NCBI RefSeq assembly: GCF_013391475.1
Contig: NZ_JACBAZ010000004.1
Coordinates: forward strand, 558,001-622,000
Origin: Oceaniferula marina
GTDB lineage: Bacteria > Verrucomicrobiota > Verrucomicrobiia > Verrucomicrobiales > Akkermansiaceae
DNA: 64,000 bases
Direction: 5' to 3'
The notes beneath the pieces are model-generated. The model ran no database searches. It was not told where the DNA came from and worked only from the letters and a program-made list of their open reading frames with translations. Shown in pieces: positions 26,285-35,758 of this stretch (within the stretch, counting starts at the first letter, position 1; the number at the start of each line of letters is the position of its first letter). The position numbers and the translations under genes are program-made.

Positions 26285-27850
26285 TCACCATTGGTCTTCC
26301 TGATGATCATCCATCCAATTGCGCTGGTTGTTTCTCCGCCTCTCTGCCCGGTGCTGCCTTTGACGAATCTGTTTCGGGCTCAGAGGTTTCTCCCCTGGGG
26401 CTGGTTTACGTCCCGCCATCATACATCCGCGGGGCTCTATTTTGGCCAACACAGAGGCCAAAGCAAATGTTTCAATCTGTTCCATCACTTTTGCCGCGGG
26501 TTTGTATCCCACCGGAGTCTCCGTGATATCTGCCTGCCCCTGGTACCAGCGAACTTTGATACCCTGTGTTGTGCGTTTCATCTCGTCGTCCATTGCCTTC
26601 AAATCGAGCTGACCTCTTCGTTTGTATTGCTTCAAGATTCCCCTGCGGGAAAGATTCCGCCCAGCTCCATGAGGGGCAAACGAGTTGAACTCCTGTTGAT
26701 CACCACCCAAAACAAGCAACACAGGCTCAGCCATATTCAACGGAATCAGTCCTAACCTTGGACGTCCGGAATCATCCTTCCATGCGGGGGTAGCCCCTTT
26801 GCCATGCACATACTCACGGCCACGTTGCCAGACAAAGTTATGCTGATTGCCCAACTGCCACAAAGACGCTTGCCCCAGCCCGTCTAAAAACCGCTGGTGA
26901 ATGCTCGCGTGATTGGCCCGTGTCCAGCGAGATAGATACTGTAACGCCTGCCAATAATCCTGTCCCTGCGAGCTATCAGCATAAATCCATGCCGCCTCCT
27001 CAGGAATCCCCCGAGCGTAACGAGCCGTCATTTTTACAGCTGCTTCCAACCCGCGACCATACACGACCGAACCTAATCCCCGTGAACCATGATGCGTAAC
27101 CAAAACGTTCAACGAACTACCGACATCCTCAAGCAAAGCAGTCGCCATCTCTGCATACCCAGCCTCATTCAACCTGCTCAGCAAGGTTTGGGTTACCTCC
27201 ATACACCCCAAATAAGCAAAATGATTTCCGTCTCCCTGATCCGCCATATGCCCGAGTGCTTTGGCCTCCAGGCCACGCAAAAAAGGATTCGACCACACAG
27301 GCTCATCCAACACCTCGTGGAACACAGGTTCACTCCTAACACCGGGACCAAAACGCGTCGCCTGCTCCAAAACATTTAATTCACTATCAATATCCTGGCC
27401 CTGACGATAAAAACTAACAAACATGGAACAACAAATATCGGAACTGTGTGCAGCGGGGATAATAGCATTTTCAGCAACAACCACGCCTCCTACGGGCATA
27501 CTTGCAGCACCACCACCCACCGGACAGGCGTCTGGCATCAACGACCCTCTGACAACCACCGGACATCTCATCAGCTCCTGCATTTGGCTTCTTACCTTTT
27601 GTAAATTCTTATGTTCACTCTCCGTATCGGCCACAATGGCCTCAGACAAAACAACAGGAGCATCCCCCGCCCCACGCATCGAGAGTGATGCATACGCATC
27701 GGGAAACTCCCTGCGTAACAGTTTCATTACATACTTAACATCCGAAATTCCTTTTTCCTGCATGATCAGGGAGGCTCGGTTCATAATCAAATCGAGCCTG
27801 TGGTCATTCGCCCAGCCGGCCTCGATAAAATCCAATCGATTCAGTTTCAT
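26285..27850 (-). CDS. rtcB: RtcB-family RNA ligase
   Basis: RtcB joins 2',3'-cyclic phosphate and 5'-OH RNA ends with GTP and manganese. The ATG at 27850 (MKLNRLDF) has GAGGAAG upstream and is preferred to the open frame to 27892. Catalytic signatures are present: DICCSM (Asp-x2-Cys), DGNHFAYLG, THHGSRGLG, QHNFVW and the guanylylated-His motif PHGAGRNLSR. The KGAT segment reads HGKGAT where many RtcBs have HRKGAT. At 521 residues it is longer than E. coli RtcB, with a basic tail (RQRQHRAERRRNNQRN). No rtcA or archease is adjacent. Confidence 0.9.
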   Translation of the reverse strand: MKLNRLDFIEAGWANDHRLDLIMNRASLIMQEKGISDVKYVMKLLRREFPDAYASLSMRGAGDAPVVLSEAIVADTESEHKNLQKVRSQMQELMRCPVVVRGSLMPDACPVGGGAASMPVGGVVVAENAIIPAAHSSDICCSMFVSFYRQGQDIDSELNVLEQATRFGPGVRSEPVFHEVLDEPVWSNPFLRGLEAKALGHMADQGDGNHFAYLGCMEVTQTLLSRLNEAGYAEMATALLEDVGSSLNVLVTHHGSRGLGSVVYGRGLEAAVKMTARYARGIPEEAAWIYADSSQGQDYWQALQYLSRWTRANHASIHQRFLDGLGQASLWQLGNQHNFVWQRGREYVHGKGATPAWKDDSGRPRLGLIPLNMAEPVLLVLGGDQQEFNSFAPHGAGRNLSRRGILKQYKRRGQLDLKAMDDEMKRTTQGIKVRWYQGQADITETPVGYKPAAKVMEQIETFALASVLAKIEPRGCMMAGRKPAPGEKPLSPKQIRQRQHRAERRRNNQRNWMDDHQEDQW

Positions 27851-28234
27851 TTTCTTTTCTTCCTCTATCAGTAAAAAATTCAGAGGGATCACCTGACAGA
27901 CATCATCCCACCATCGATCGAATTCTGTTTTTCACGTTCCGCTATCGAACAACCATGCTGATTGACGACGGGTTACTTGCCCCTCGGATCAATCAAGCCG
28001 AGGAGTCGGCTGTTGTAATCAATCAAGCAGAAGCTACAAACAAAAATCCACACAACGCCCATCAATCACCGCAACAAGCGGTCGGGCGCAGTCCAATCGA
28101 ATATGATTAGCGCTGGAGAAGCATGACCAAAGAACTAAGCCCCCCCTGGCAGGCTTGTCAAGCATCCATCTCAGCCATGGATTTTTACGATCGCATCATT
28201 GCTCTACGGATGTTTGCCACCGAAGAAAATACAA
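27851..28234. other. Spacer between the PBP gene end and rtcB
   Basis: 384 bases upstream of rtcB on the minus strand. It holds a 6-bp dyad (CCTCGG 27982-27987, CCGAGG 27998-28003, 10-base centre) and a short direct repeat ATCAATCAAGC (about 27988 and 28018). Two short open frames on the plus strand (27955-28110, 51 residues; 28123-28248, 41 residues) have no recognisable product. The rtcB promoter should be here. Confidence 0.45.
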
Positions 28235-30670
28235 TCAGTCCTCCCTGATCTCCACACGTCCGGGTTTATCGAGAAGAATCGCAGCAGCCCGGTCCAGATC
28301 TTCAAGTTGGTCAAAGTTCACGCTCGCACCTGTCTGCCGAGCTTGCCGCATCGCCAACTCATCCCTCGGAGCAAAATCGGGTTGTTCCGTTCCATAGGGA
28401 TCCACACCTAACAAAACAGGAGCCTGAGGTTGTACAGGGATGGCATGGGTGGTCATATTCTGTTGGTTTCCACCTCCGAAGTCGGTTGTTTTGGCAAGTG
28501 ACGGGTCAGACACCCCATGCACTTCACAAAACCCAGAAGGTGCGCGACCTTTGACAAAATATTCCGTATACGCTGTGCTTGTATAGGATTCCTCACCAGT
28601 GCGAACATTGCGAATGTAATTCTGGCAGTATCGCGTCTTTCGCCTACCGGAGTCCTTACAAATCTCCAGTTTCACAATACCCTCAGGCGCCGGAATCAGC
28701 GTGCCGGGGAACTCGGAGTCCGCCGCATTCATTGCATCGATCCAGACAGGCAATACCGTTTCCCGACTGAATGCCGCAGGGTAGATTTCATCCCGCCCCC
28801 CGTCGAGAAAACCTGACCACACAGCGCAGGTCACGCGGCTGTTGTATCCAACAAACCAGTTGTCGGCAAAATCATAGGTTGTCCCGGTTTTTCCCGCTGT
28901 GGAGGGGTCCGGCTTCAGCGTCTTGATCCCATCTGCTCCAGTCCCCTTGCGAAGCGAACTCTGCAACATACTATGCATCAAAAACGCATTCTGGGCAGTG
29001 ATCACCCGTTTCGGCGCGGTCGGCTTTTCGGCGGTGTAACGAACCACCCCGGAAGCATCCTCGATTTTATCGATGGCATACACCTGTTGGGGCGTCACTC
29101 CACCATTGGGAAATACGGCATAAGCACGCACTAACTCGGGTAATGATACGTCATCCGTGCCAACCAACATCCGGGCCAACAAATCCGAGTTGGGAATCAT
29201 CAGGCCGAAACGACGGGCGGTATTGGCCACCTTATCAAGCCCCAACTTTTTCCCCAGTCGAATCGAAGCGGCAATTTTGGAAACCTCCATCGCATGCCTC
29301 AAGGTGATGTCACCTTCATAACTAGGAGTAAACGACTCTTCGCCCCACTCACCGAGGACTCCTTCCCTGCCATCGAGCATCACATTGCGGTTATCCATCG
29401 GCTTATCCAAAACGAGATTGGACAGAGACATCTTGTTTTCCAACGCCGCAGTATAGATGAAGGGCAAAAAGGCGGTGCCCAGAGGCTTTTTTCCGGATTG
29501 AATGAAATCATACTGGGAATGGGCAAAATCACGCCCCCCGACGTAGGCGATCAAAGCCCCGGTCCGACTTTCAATCATCAAACCTGCCCCTTGCACGTAC
29601 TTGGGTTTCCCGCTGCCCATTTTGTAATCTTTATACAGCGGGTGCTTGTAGCCTTCTTTGAGTTCAACCGAATCCAACTGGCGCTTGAGACCTCGCTCCA
29701 TGGCTCGCTGCGCATCCAAATCAATGGTCGTGTAAATTTTAAACCCACCTTCGGTCATGGCATCTTCACCCAAGTGCCCACGCACAAAACCCGCAATCCG
29801 ATCATACAAATGAGATGCTCCCCGGCGAATCGGCTGGGGATTCACCTCCACGGGCAAAGCCTGCAGCTCCTTACTTTTCGAGCTGGAAATGTAACCATCA
29901 TCCGCCATTCGACCCAGAACCTGATCCCGGTTCTTCTTATTCTCCTCCAGATCATTGAGCGGTGAAATTCTGGTCGGGTTCCGAATACAGGCAACCAAGG
30001 AAGCGCACTCGGACGCCGTCAGGTCGCGAGGCTCTTTGCCAAAATAGCCAAGTGCCGCTGAGCGAATCCCGTAATAGCCACTGCCGAAAGGAATCCGGTT
30101 GAGGTAAAACTCGAGAATTTCGTATTTCCCATAACGTTCTTCGATGCGCAGGGCAAGAAACGCCTCCACGGCCTTACGCTCCAAGCCGCTTTCTCCACGC
30201 TTGTCTGATTCCTCTTTGAGGTGGAAGGCATTTCGGGCCAACTGCTGGGTAATGGTACTGGCCCCCTGGGTCTGACGCCCGGCCTTGTAGTTCAAGTATG
30301 CCGCCCGAATCACCCCGGCCCGGTCAACACCATCGTGCTCAAAAAACCGCTGATCCTCACCGGAAATCAAGGCCTGGATCATAATCTCGGGAACATCCTT
30401 GATGCTGATCTTATCTCGGTTTTCGACAAAAATACGACCCAACTCGCGCCCTTTGCGGTCCAAGATCAGGCTCACCACCTCCACATCATCAATCTTACTC
30501 AGATCGTAGGTTTCCGCTCTTTCGCGGTATGGCTTGGTTTTCACATCGAATACCACCCAACCGGCCCCGGCCGCCCCTAAACCAAGAATCATGAGATAGA
30601 GCAACCATTTGAGCTTGAAAAACCGCTTTTTTCGCCGCTTGTTGCCTGTGCTGGAACGTTTTTTTGCCAT
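28235..30670 (-). CDS. Class A PBP-like protein with active GT51 and degenerate transpeptidase domain
   Basis: 811 residues: basic cytoplasmic tail, one membrane anchor (about 22-42), glycosyltransferase GT51 domain with EDQRFFEHDG (catalytic Glu105) and GASTITQQLARN (136-147), then a penicillin-binding domain. In the latter the SxxK serine and lysine of the usual GSSFKPF are replaced (GTAFLPF; Thr399, Leu402) and the SxN motif reads SKI (464-466), while KTG (594-596) is kept. The protein should polymerise glycan in the periplasm but probably cannot cross-link peptides by the normal acyl-serine route. It is divergent from the MidA-like gene. Confidence 0.9.
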   Translation of the reverse strand: MAKKRSSTGNKRRKKRFFKLKWLLYLMILGLGAAGAGWVVFDVKTKPYRERAETYDLSKIDDVEVVSLILDRKGRELGRIFVENRDKISIKDVPEIMIQALISGEDQRFFEHDGVDRAGVIRAAYLNYKAGRQTQGASTITQQLARNAFHLKEESDKRGESGLERKAVEAFLALRIEERYGKYEILEFYLNRIPFGSGYYGIRSAALGYFGKEPRDLTASECASLVACIRNPTRISPLNDLEENKKNRDQVLGRMADDGYISSSKSKELQALPVEVNPQPIRRGASHLYDRIAGFVRGHLGEDAMTEGGFKIYTTIDLDAQRAMERGLKRQLDSVELKEGYKHPLYKDYKMGSGKPKYVQGAGLMIESRTGALIAYVGGRDFAHSQYDFIQSGKKPLGTAFLPFIYTAALENKMSLSNLVLDKPMDNRNVMLDGREGVLGEWGEESFTPSYEGDITLRHAMEVSKIAASIRLGKKLGLDKVANTARRFGLMIPNSDLLARMLVGTDDVSLPELVRAYAVFPNGGVTPQQVYAIDKIEDASGVVRYTAEKPTAPKRVITAQNAFLMHSMLQSSLRKGTGADGIKTLKPDPSTAGKTGTTYDFADNWFVGYNSRVTCAVWSGFLDGGRDEIYPAAFSRETVLPVWIDAMNAADSEFPGTLIPAPEGIVKLEICKDSGRRKTRYCQNYIRNVRTGEESYTSTAYTEYFVKGRAPSGFCEVHGVSDPSLAKTTDFGGGNQQNMTTHAIPVQPQAPVLLGVDPYGTEQPDFAPRDELAMRQARQTGASVNFDQLEDLDRAAAILLDKPGRVEIRED

Positions 30671-30734
30671 GGGTTTCAGAAAATCAGCCGGACCACACGG
30701 CCCTGCACAGAGCTATCCATACCCTCAGACCACC

Positions 30735-31862
30735 ATGAACGCAACCCCGGCTTTTGACCGCACCCCCTCACCACTGATGGAGGAAATTCTCCACAGCATC
30801 CAGCAAGCGGGCCCTCTCAACTTTAAAGCCTACATGGCGATGGCCCTCTACCACCCTCAATGGGGGTATTATTCCGGCCATCGCCAACGCGTGGGAACCG
30901 ACGCCGACTTTATCACATCGGTGAGCGTTGGCCCCTGTTTTGGCATGTTGCTGGCACGACGGATTCTGACTCACTGGCAAGAATCTCAAAACCCTGAAAG
31001 CTATCATATCATCGAACCGGGCGCCCATCACGGCGAACTCTGCTGCGACATCCTCGACACCCTCGCCAAGCTCTCACCGGATTGCTACCACTCCGTCAGA
31101 TACCACTTGGTTGAAACCACTCCCGCACTGCGTGCAGCTCAGGAAAAACGCCTCGCCTCTCGGCATCCGGACAAGTATCACACGCATACCAGCCTAGGCG
31201 AAATCAAACAAAGCATCGGTCCGGTGATAGGCACGATACTTTCCAACGAACTGATCGATGCCTTCCCAGTCCACCTGATTCAATCCAACAATGGGGAATG
31301 GCAGGAACTCATGGTCGAATCCGTGGATGGGGAAACTCTGACCCTGGCGGCCCACCCATTATCCTCAGCCGAACTCATCGCATTCTGCCAATCGCTGGGG
31401 CGCCACTACCCTGACGGATACACCAGTGAGTATAATTCAGGGATCGATCGCTTTGTCAACGATGCCGCTGAGCTCCTCAAATCCGGACTGATGATTACCA
31501 TCGATTACGGTCACGCCCAGGACGATTATTATCACCCGGACCGCACCAGCGGAACCCTGCAAACCTATTACCGACACCAAAAGTCGGACAACCCACTGCT
31601 CCACCCCGGCGAAATTGACATCACCACTCACGTCGATTTCACCCGCTTGCAGCACGGTGCCGAGGCCCGGGGGTTCCATTCCGCAAGCCTCCGAACCCAG
31701 GCAAGTTATCTGACCGAACAGGCTCGTGAATGGTTGCTGGATATCGAAAACCCGGACAGCACGAACCACCCGGACACCCCGAAACTTCTGCGCCAATTCC
31801 AAACCTTGATTCACCCGGCCATGCTGGGAACCAAGTTCTCGGTCCTGGAAATGTCCCGCTGA
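30735..31862 (+). CDS. MidA/NDUFAF7-family SAM-dependent methyltransferase
   Basis: 375 residues from the ATG at 30735 (MNATPAFDR); the frame extends upstream to 30609 but would overlap the divergent PBP gene. Family marks: FKAYMAMALYHPQWGYYSG, the SAM motif IIEPGAHHGELCCDIL, the signature SNELIDAFPV, TIDYGHAQDDYY and DITTHVDFTRLQHGAEARGF. Mitochondrial NDUFAF7 methylates an arginine of complex I; bacterial targets are unknown. Domain PF02636-type assignment is firm, the target is not. Confidence 0.88.
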   Translation: MNATPAFDRTPSPLMEEILHSIQQAGPLNFKAYMAMALYHPQWGYYSGHRQRVGTDADFITSVSVGPCFGMLLARRILTHWQESQNPESYHIIEPGAHHGELCCDILDTLAKLSPDCYHSVRYHLVETTPALRAAQEKRLASRHPDKYHTHTSLGEIKQSIGPVIGTILSNELIDAFPVHLIQSNNGEWQELMVESVDGETLTLAAHPLSSAELIAFCQSLGRHYPDGYTSEYNSGIDRFVNDAAELLKSGLMITIDYGHAQDDYYHPDRTSGTLQTYYRHQKSDNPLLHPGEIDITTHVDFTRLQHGAEARGFHSASLRTQASYLTEQAREWLLDIENPDSTNHPDTPKLLRQFQTLIHPAMLGTKFSVLEMSR

Positions 31863-31902
31863 CAGAATAAACCCACACACGCTCGGGGCATCCAGCCGAC
31901 CA

Positions 31903-33138
31903 TTACTTTCGCCCCCTGGACGGGCCGACCAATTGATCCCGGAACGCCGATGGGCGGACTCCTGTCCCCCTGACAAAAAACCTGCTCATCTCATGCGGTG
32001 ATGAAAAGCGCATGGCGTAGGCGATTTCATTCAAGCTTAACGATTCATCGCTCAACAGGTGTTTCAAATGCCCCAACCTCACTCGGGTGATTTCCTCTTT
32101 CGGACTATGGCCCAAGTATTTTTTGAAGCGGGACTTGATTGAACTCAACGAGTAGTTTGTTTGCTGCTCGAGATCGGTCACCTGAATATTTTCGTACTTT
32201 GCACGGAGGCGGATCCAACGGACCAGCTTGGCGGTTTCTTCATCTTCAATTGCTAGAAAGCCGGTTGATTCACGGGCAATCGCGTGGTCTACCGCCACAC
32301 GGCGCACCTCCCCATCCAAAACCTCACCCCGCATCTGTCGGGCCAAATACTCTGCAGCCAACAAGCCCGCTTTTCTCGCCGGATACGGGATACTCGTCAT
32401 CGCAGGCTCCGTGATATGGCAATAATTCAAATCATCCCCGAAGCCCAAGACCGCAATATCCTCCGGAACTCTCAGACCCAGACGCCTTGCGGCACGAATA
32501 CTCACCGCCCCCAAAGCATCATCCACAGCAAACAAACCAAACGGTAATGGAAGTTCTGATAAAAAACCAGCAACCTGATCCTCAACCTTCCTCCATGAGC
32601 CCTTTTTCCATAACGGAACCCCCGGCAAATAATGGGTCATCGCTTCATGCCCAGCCGTTGCCAAGGTGGCAGAAAAACCCGCCAAGCGTTCCCTTGGATA
32701 CACTCGCTGCCCCGGTGCAAACTCTTCTTCCAAGTACATCGTTTCTCCACGTCCCACATAGGCAAAGGACTGCAACCCGACCCCCATGAGATGCTCGGCA
32801 GCATGACGTCCCACCAGCTCATTATCTGGAACCACCCGCGGAAACCCCATATCCGGTCCCTCGGTACTCAACAAGACCACAGCCACCCCTCGTTCACGGA
32901 AATCTTTGAGCTCTGCCTCCGTGGCACGATACAGCAACAAACCATCTCCCTGCCACCCTTCACCAATCTGAACCGATTCCATCTCGCCATAGGAATCATT
33001 CTCCGTCACCAGGCGCCAAGGACCATTCAAGCGCATGTAATCAACCACACCCCCGAGCACCGGAAAAGTAGAGCCGGCCCAAACCGGCAGCCTCACGCCC
33101 ACTACTGGGCTTCCCTTACTTCCATCCTTTGTCGACAT
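31903..33138 (-). CDS. LacI/AraC hybrid transcriptional regulator (XylR-like)
   Basis: 411 residues with a LacI-type sensor (about 10-285; VLGFGDDLNYCHITEP; MTSIPYPARKAGLLAAEYL) and a C-terminal AraC helix-turn-helix pair (TDLEQQTNYSLSSIKSRFKK; LNEIAYAMRFSSPHEMSRFF). It is a paralogue in architecture of the uronate regulator at 6926-8083. No sugar pathway lies next to it: its neighbours are a methyltransferase and a PEP-CTERM gene, so its target is not evident. The two flanking genes are transcribed in the other direction. Confidence 0.88.
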   Translation of the reverse strand: MSTKDGSKGSPVVGVRLPVWAGSTFPVLGGVVDYMRLNGPWRLVTENDSYGEMESVQIGEGWQGDGLLLYRATEAELKDFRERGVAVVLLSTEGPDMGFPRVVPDNELVGRHAAEHLMGVGLQSFAYVGRGETMYLEEEFAPGQRVYPRERLAGFSATLATAGHEAMTHYLPGVPLWKKGSWRKVEDQVAGFLSELPLPFGLFAVDDALGAVSIRAARRLGLRVPEDIAVLGFGDDLNYCHITEPAMTSIPYPARKAGLLAAEYLARQMRGEVLDGEVRRVAVDHAIARESTGFLAIEDEETAKLVRWIRLRAKYENIQVTDLEQQTNYSLSSIKSRFKKYLGHSPKEEITRVRLGHLKHLLSDESLSLNEIAYAMRFSSPHEMSRFFVRGTGVRPSAFRDQLVGPSRGRK

Positions 33139-33422
33139 ACTCTAACTTCTAAGTTCCTTCATCACCATGAATGATTTCCCTATCCATTTCAACCAACATA
33201 ATCCATCGCTTGCACCAGCTTGCAAGCCCAATCCCAGCATGTCTTCGGACTCGAACAAAGGAATATTACCTACACCTCTTTGTCGATTTTGCCCATGCAT
33301 TACCCGCAATGCCCATAGACAAACCAGCCTCTTCCCCCTGATGATGCGATGGAATGCAAGCTGACATCAAATAATACACTTATCTTGTTCACCAGCCTGC
33401 ATAGCAAAAACCATTATTGATT

Positions 33423-34067
33423 ATGAAAATACAACACAACAAACTTTACCGACTTGCTATGACCGGCGCCACAGGGCTTGCCATGGCCCAAGCGGTGCAT
33501 GCAGCAACCATCCTCACAGGGGACCCGAATACGAATAATATCATCCCCACAAACCACGGATCTGCCGCAACTGGCACCCCGAACATCAACCTGAACTGGT
33601 CAGCGGCCGGTACAGATACTCCCAAATGGGATGGCTACGCCAACTGGAACGGCAGAGGGGAGGTCTACCAACTGGACAAATCCAATGATGGAACATTCAC
33701 CATCGCCTTCACTCCTGATACCGGCTGGAATGTATCGCTCACAGCCTTGGATATCGATGTCTGGTCGGGCACGGGAAGTCGAGCCATTGATTGGACCGTC
33801 ACGGGCTCATCTTCGGGGGTTTTGGGATCAGGTACAGGCTTCAATGGCGTCGAGGGACAAAAAACAACTCTCAACCTAGGTCTTACGGGGGCAAACAATG
33901 AAGTGGTGACGCTGACCTTGAGCAACCCGGGTGCCCCCAATGGCTCTTACCTCGCCATGGACAACCTCGCCTTTGATCAGGTAGCTGCAGGGACTGTCCC
34001 GGAACCATCCAGTGCCGCCCTTCTTGGTCTGGGCCTCGGTGCCGCCGCCATGCGCCGCCGCAAGTAA
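33423..34067 (+). CDS. PEP-CTERM sorting-domain protein
   Basis: 214 residues from ATG 33423. Signal peptide to about AQAVHAAT (residue 26), then a beta-rich secreted domain of unknown function (TIAFTPDTGWNVSLTALDIDVW; VVTLTLSNPGAPNG), and a C-terminal exosortase signal VPEPSSAALLGLGL ending in RRRK. It shares only the sorting tail with the 13.7-kb PEP-CTERM protein. A terminator follows. Confidence 0.88.
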   Translation: MKIQHNKLYRLAMTGATGLAMAQAVHAATILTGDPNTNNIIPTNHGSAATGTPNINLNWSAAGTDTPKWDGYANWNGRGEVYQLDKSNDGTFTIAFTPDTGWNVSLTALDIDVWSGTGSRAIDWTVTGSSSGVLGSGTGFNGVEGQKTTLNLGLTGANNEVVTLTLSNPGAPNGSYLAMDNLAFDQVAAGTVPEPSSAALLGLGLGAAAMRRRK

Positions 34068-34110
34068 GCTGACGGGTCATACCGGAAGATTACAACAAAC
34101 CATTCACCCT

Positions 34111-34144
34111 AATCCCTCGGAGGCTTGCCCCGGGGGATTTTTTT
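34111..34144 (+). terminator. Terminator after the second PEP-CTERM gene
   Basis: AATCCCTCGG (34111-34120) pairs with CCGGGGGATT (34130-34139) with one G-U pair and a 9-base loop; a run of seven T follows. Confidence 0.9.
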
Positions 34145-34177
34145 AGCCATCGTGATTTAATAAGAACGCTTCACACC

Positions 34178-35692
34178 ATGAACCACCCGGATCTCACCCA
34201 CGCGACACAGGCCCTGCAGGCGGGAGACATCGAGTCCGCCATCACGTCGATTCAAAAAGCGAGCCTAGGCCCGATTCAGCCCGGCAGCTTGCTCGAGTGG
34301 CTCCACCTCCTGCACCAACTTTACTATTTCAAGGAAGCCACGGAACTTAGTACTCCACTGATCCGCCACCCGGACGCAACAAGCGAACAGCTCCTCGCCG
34401 CCGCCAAGCTATTCTTTCAGACAGGACGGTTCGACACTGCTGCCAGGCTTACAGAGAGAGCTCATGCCATATCGCCAGAGGACACCGACACCTTGGTCTT
34501 ACTCGCATCCTGCCTCGAGCGCCAGAACCTGATCAGCGAGGCCACTCAACTTGCAAGCAAAGCGCTCGTGTCTAACCCCTCCCACGCCCGGGCAAGCCGC
34601 TTACTGGCACATATCGAACGCCGAGAAAAAAAATTCGAACAAGCGAAACGACGGCTCGCCACCCACTTGCACCAATATCCGTCACATGACGACTGGCGAC
34701 TACAGTATGAGCTTGCCAGCGTGCTCGACCGACTTGGCCAATATCCGCAAGCAATGCAATGCCTGCTCTCAGCCAAAGCTTCGCTAGAAACAAACACACC
34801 CCTTGATGCCTATCAATCACTCAGTCAACGCCAATGGCAGTTAACGAATATGTTCACCGCCGAGCATCTGAACCATTGGTTCAAAAACTCCAAACAACTC
34901 ACCCCCCAGCAAAACATCTGCCTGATGGGTGGCTTCCCCCGCTCCGGAACCACCCTACTGGAACAAATACTAACAAGCCACCAAGACTGCATTGGCACCG
35001 ATGAAACCGGGATTTTATTTTCCCTTTTCGAGCAAGCTCTGCTGCATGACGCCACCACAGCCACAGACACCATGAATGAACTGCAATCATTCAGCGCGGA
35101 TGATCTTTCCGCAGGCAGGGCCGAGTACCTGCGCTGCACCCGGAGCTACATTGACACCGATACCAAGGAGCAATGGCTGATCGAAAAAGAACCTCTGCTG
35201 ACGAGTTCGCTGGTCATTCCCCTGCGTCTGTTCCCGGATGCCAAAATTTTAATCCCCCTGCGTGACCCCCGTGATGTGGTCGTCAGTTATTTTTTTACCA
35301 TCGTTCCGCTGGCTGCCAACTCCGCCCCCGCCATTGATCTCGGAGACACCTGCCGCTACTACGCTGATGTCATGCGCCACTGGCTCCATCTCAAACAACA
35401 CCTTCCGCGCGAGCAGTGGTTCGAGTCCCGCTATGAGGATCTGTTGGCCGATCCGGAAACCCAAACCAAACAACTGGCTGAGTTCCTAGCCATCGAATGG
35501 TCACCGACCATGCTCCAACATCACCAAAACAAAACCAATCGCTCGATCTCCACCCCCACCTACGATGATGTCTCGAAACCACTTTACACTCGCGCCAAAG
35601 GTCGCTGGAAACATTACGAACAATATCTAGCACCACACCTCCACCATCTGCAACCCTACATCGAAGCGTTCGGCTACGATACAACTCATTAA
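34178..35692 (+). CDS. TPR-repeat sulfotransferase
   Basis: 504 residues in two parts. Residues about 1-225 are helical repeats of TPR type (AAKLFFQTGRFDTAARLTER; VLLASCLERQNLISEATQLA; LQYELASVLDRLGQYPQAM). Residues about 245-500 are a sulfotransferase domain with the 5'-phosphosulfate-binding loop GFPRSGTTLLEQ and the 3'-phosphate motif RDPRDVVVSYF. It would transfer sulfate from PAPS to a protein or carbohydrate in the cytosol. No signal peptide. Similar TPR-sulfotransferases exist in marine bacteria; the acceptor is unknown. Confidence 0.88.
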   Translation: MNHPDLTHATQALQAGDIESAITSIQKASLGPIQPGSLLEWLHLLHQLYYFKEATELSTPLIRHPDATSEQLLAAAKLFFQTGRFDTAARLTERAHAISPEDTDTLVLLASCLERQNLISEATQLASKALVSNPSHARASRLLAHIERREKKFEQAKRRLATHLHQYPSHDDWRLQYELASVLDRLGQYPQAMQCLLSAKASLETNTPLDAYQSLSQRQWQLTNMFTAEHLNHWFKNSKQLTPQQNICLMGGFPRSGTTLLEQILTSHQDCIGTDETGILFSLFEQALLHDATTATDTMNELQSFSADDLSAGRAEYLRCTRSYIDTDTKEQWLIEKEPLLTSSLVIPLRLFPDAKILIPLRDPRDVVVSYFFTIVPLAANSAPAIDLGDTCRYYADVMRHWLHLKQHLPREQWFESRYEDLLADPETQTKQLAEFLAIEWSPTMLQHHQNKTNRSISTPTYDDVSKPLYTRAKGRWKHYEQYLAPHLHHLQPYIEAFGYDTTH

Positions 35693-35758
35693 GGGCGGTT
35701 TCACCACGATCACTCACGGCCCATGCAATCATCATTGACGACAAGAGGGCCTGCGTGA

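Noticed and set aside
27955-28110. 51-residue plus-strand open frame upstream of rtcB
   Set aside because: No ribosome site, no recognisable motif, and it is partly built of a short direct repeat (ATCAATCAAGC).
28123-28248. 41-residue plus-strand open frame (MTKELSPPWQ...)
   Set aside because: Has a GGAG just before the ATG, but runs into the 3' end of the PBP gene on the other strand and has no family; kept out for lack of support.
33167-33364. 65-residue open frame ahead of the second PEP-CTERM gene
   Set aside because: Starts close to the regulator start in the divergent region, no ribosome site, no similarity to anything recognised.
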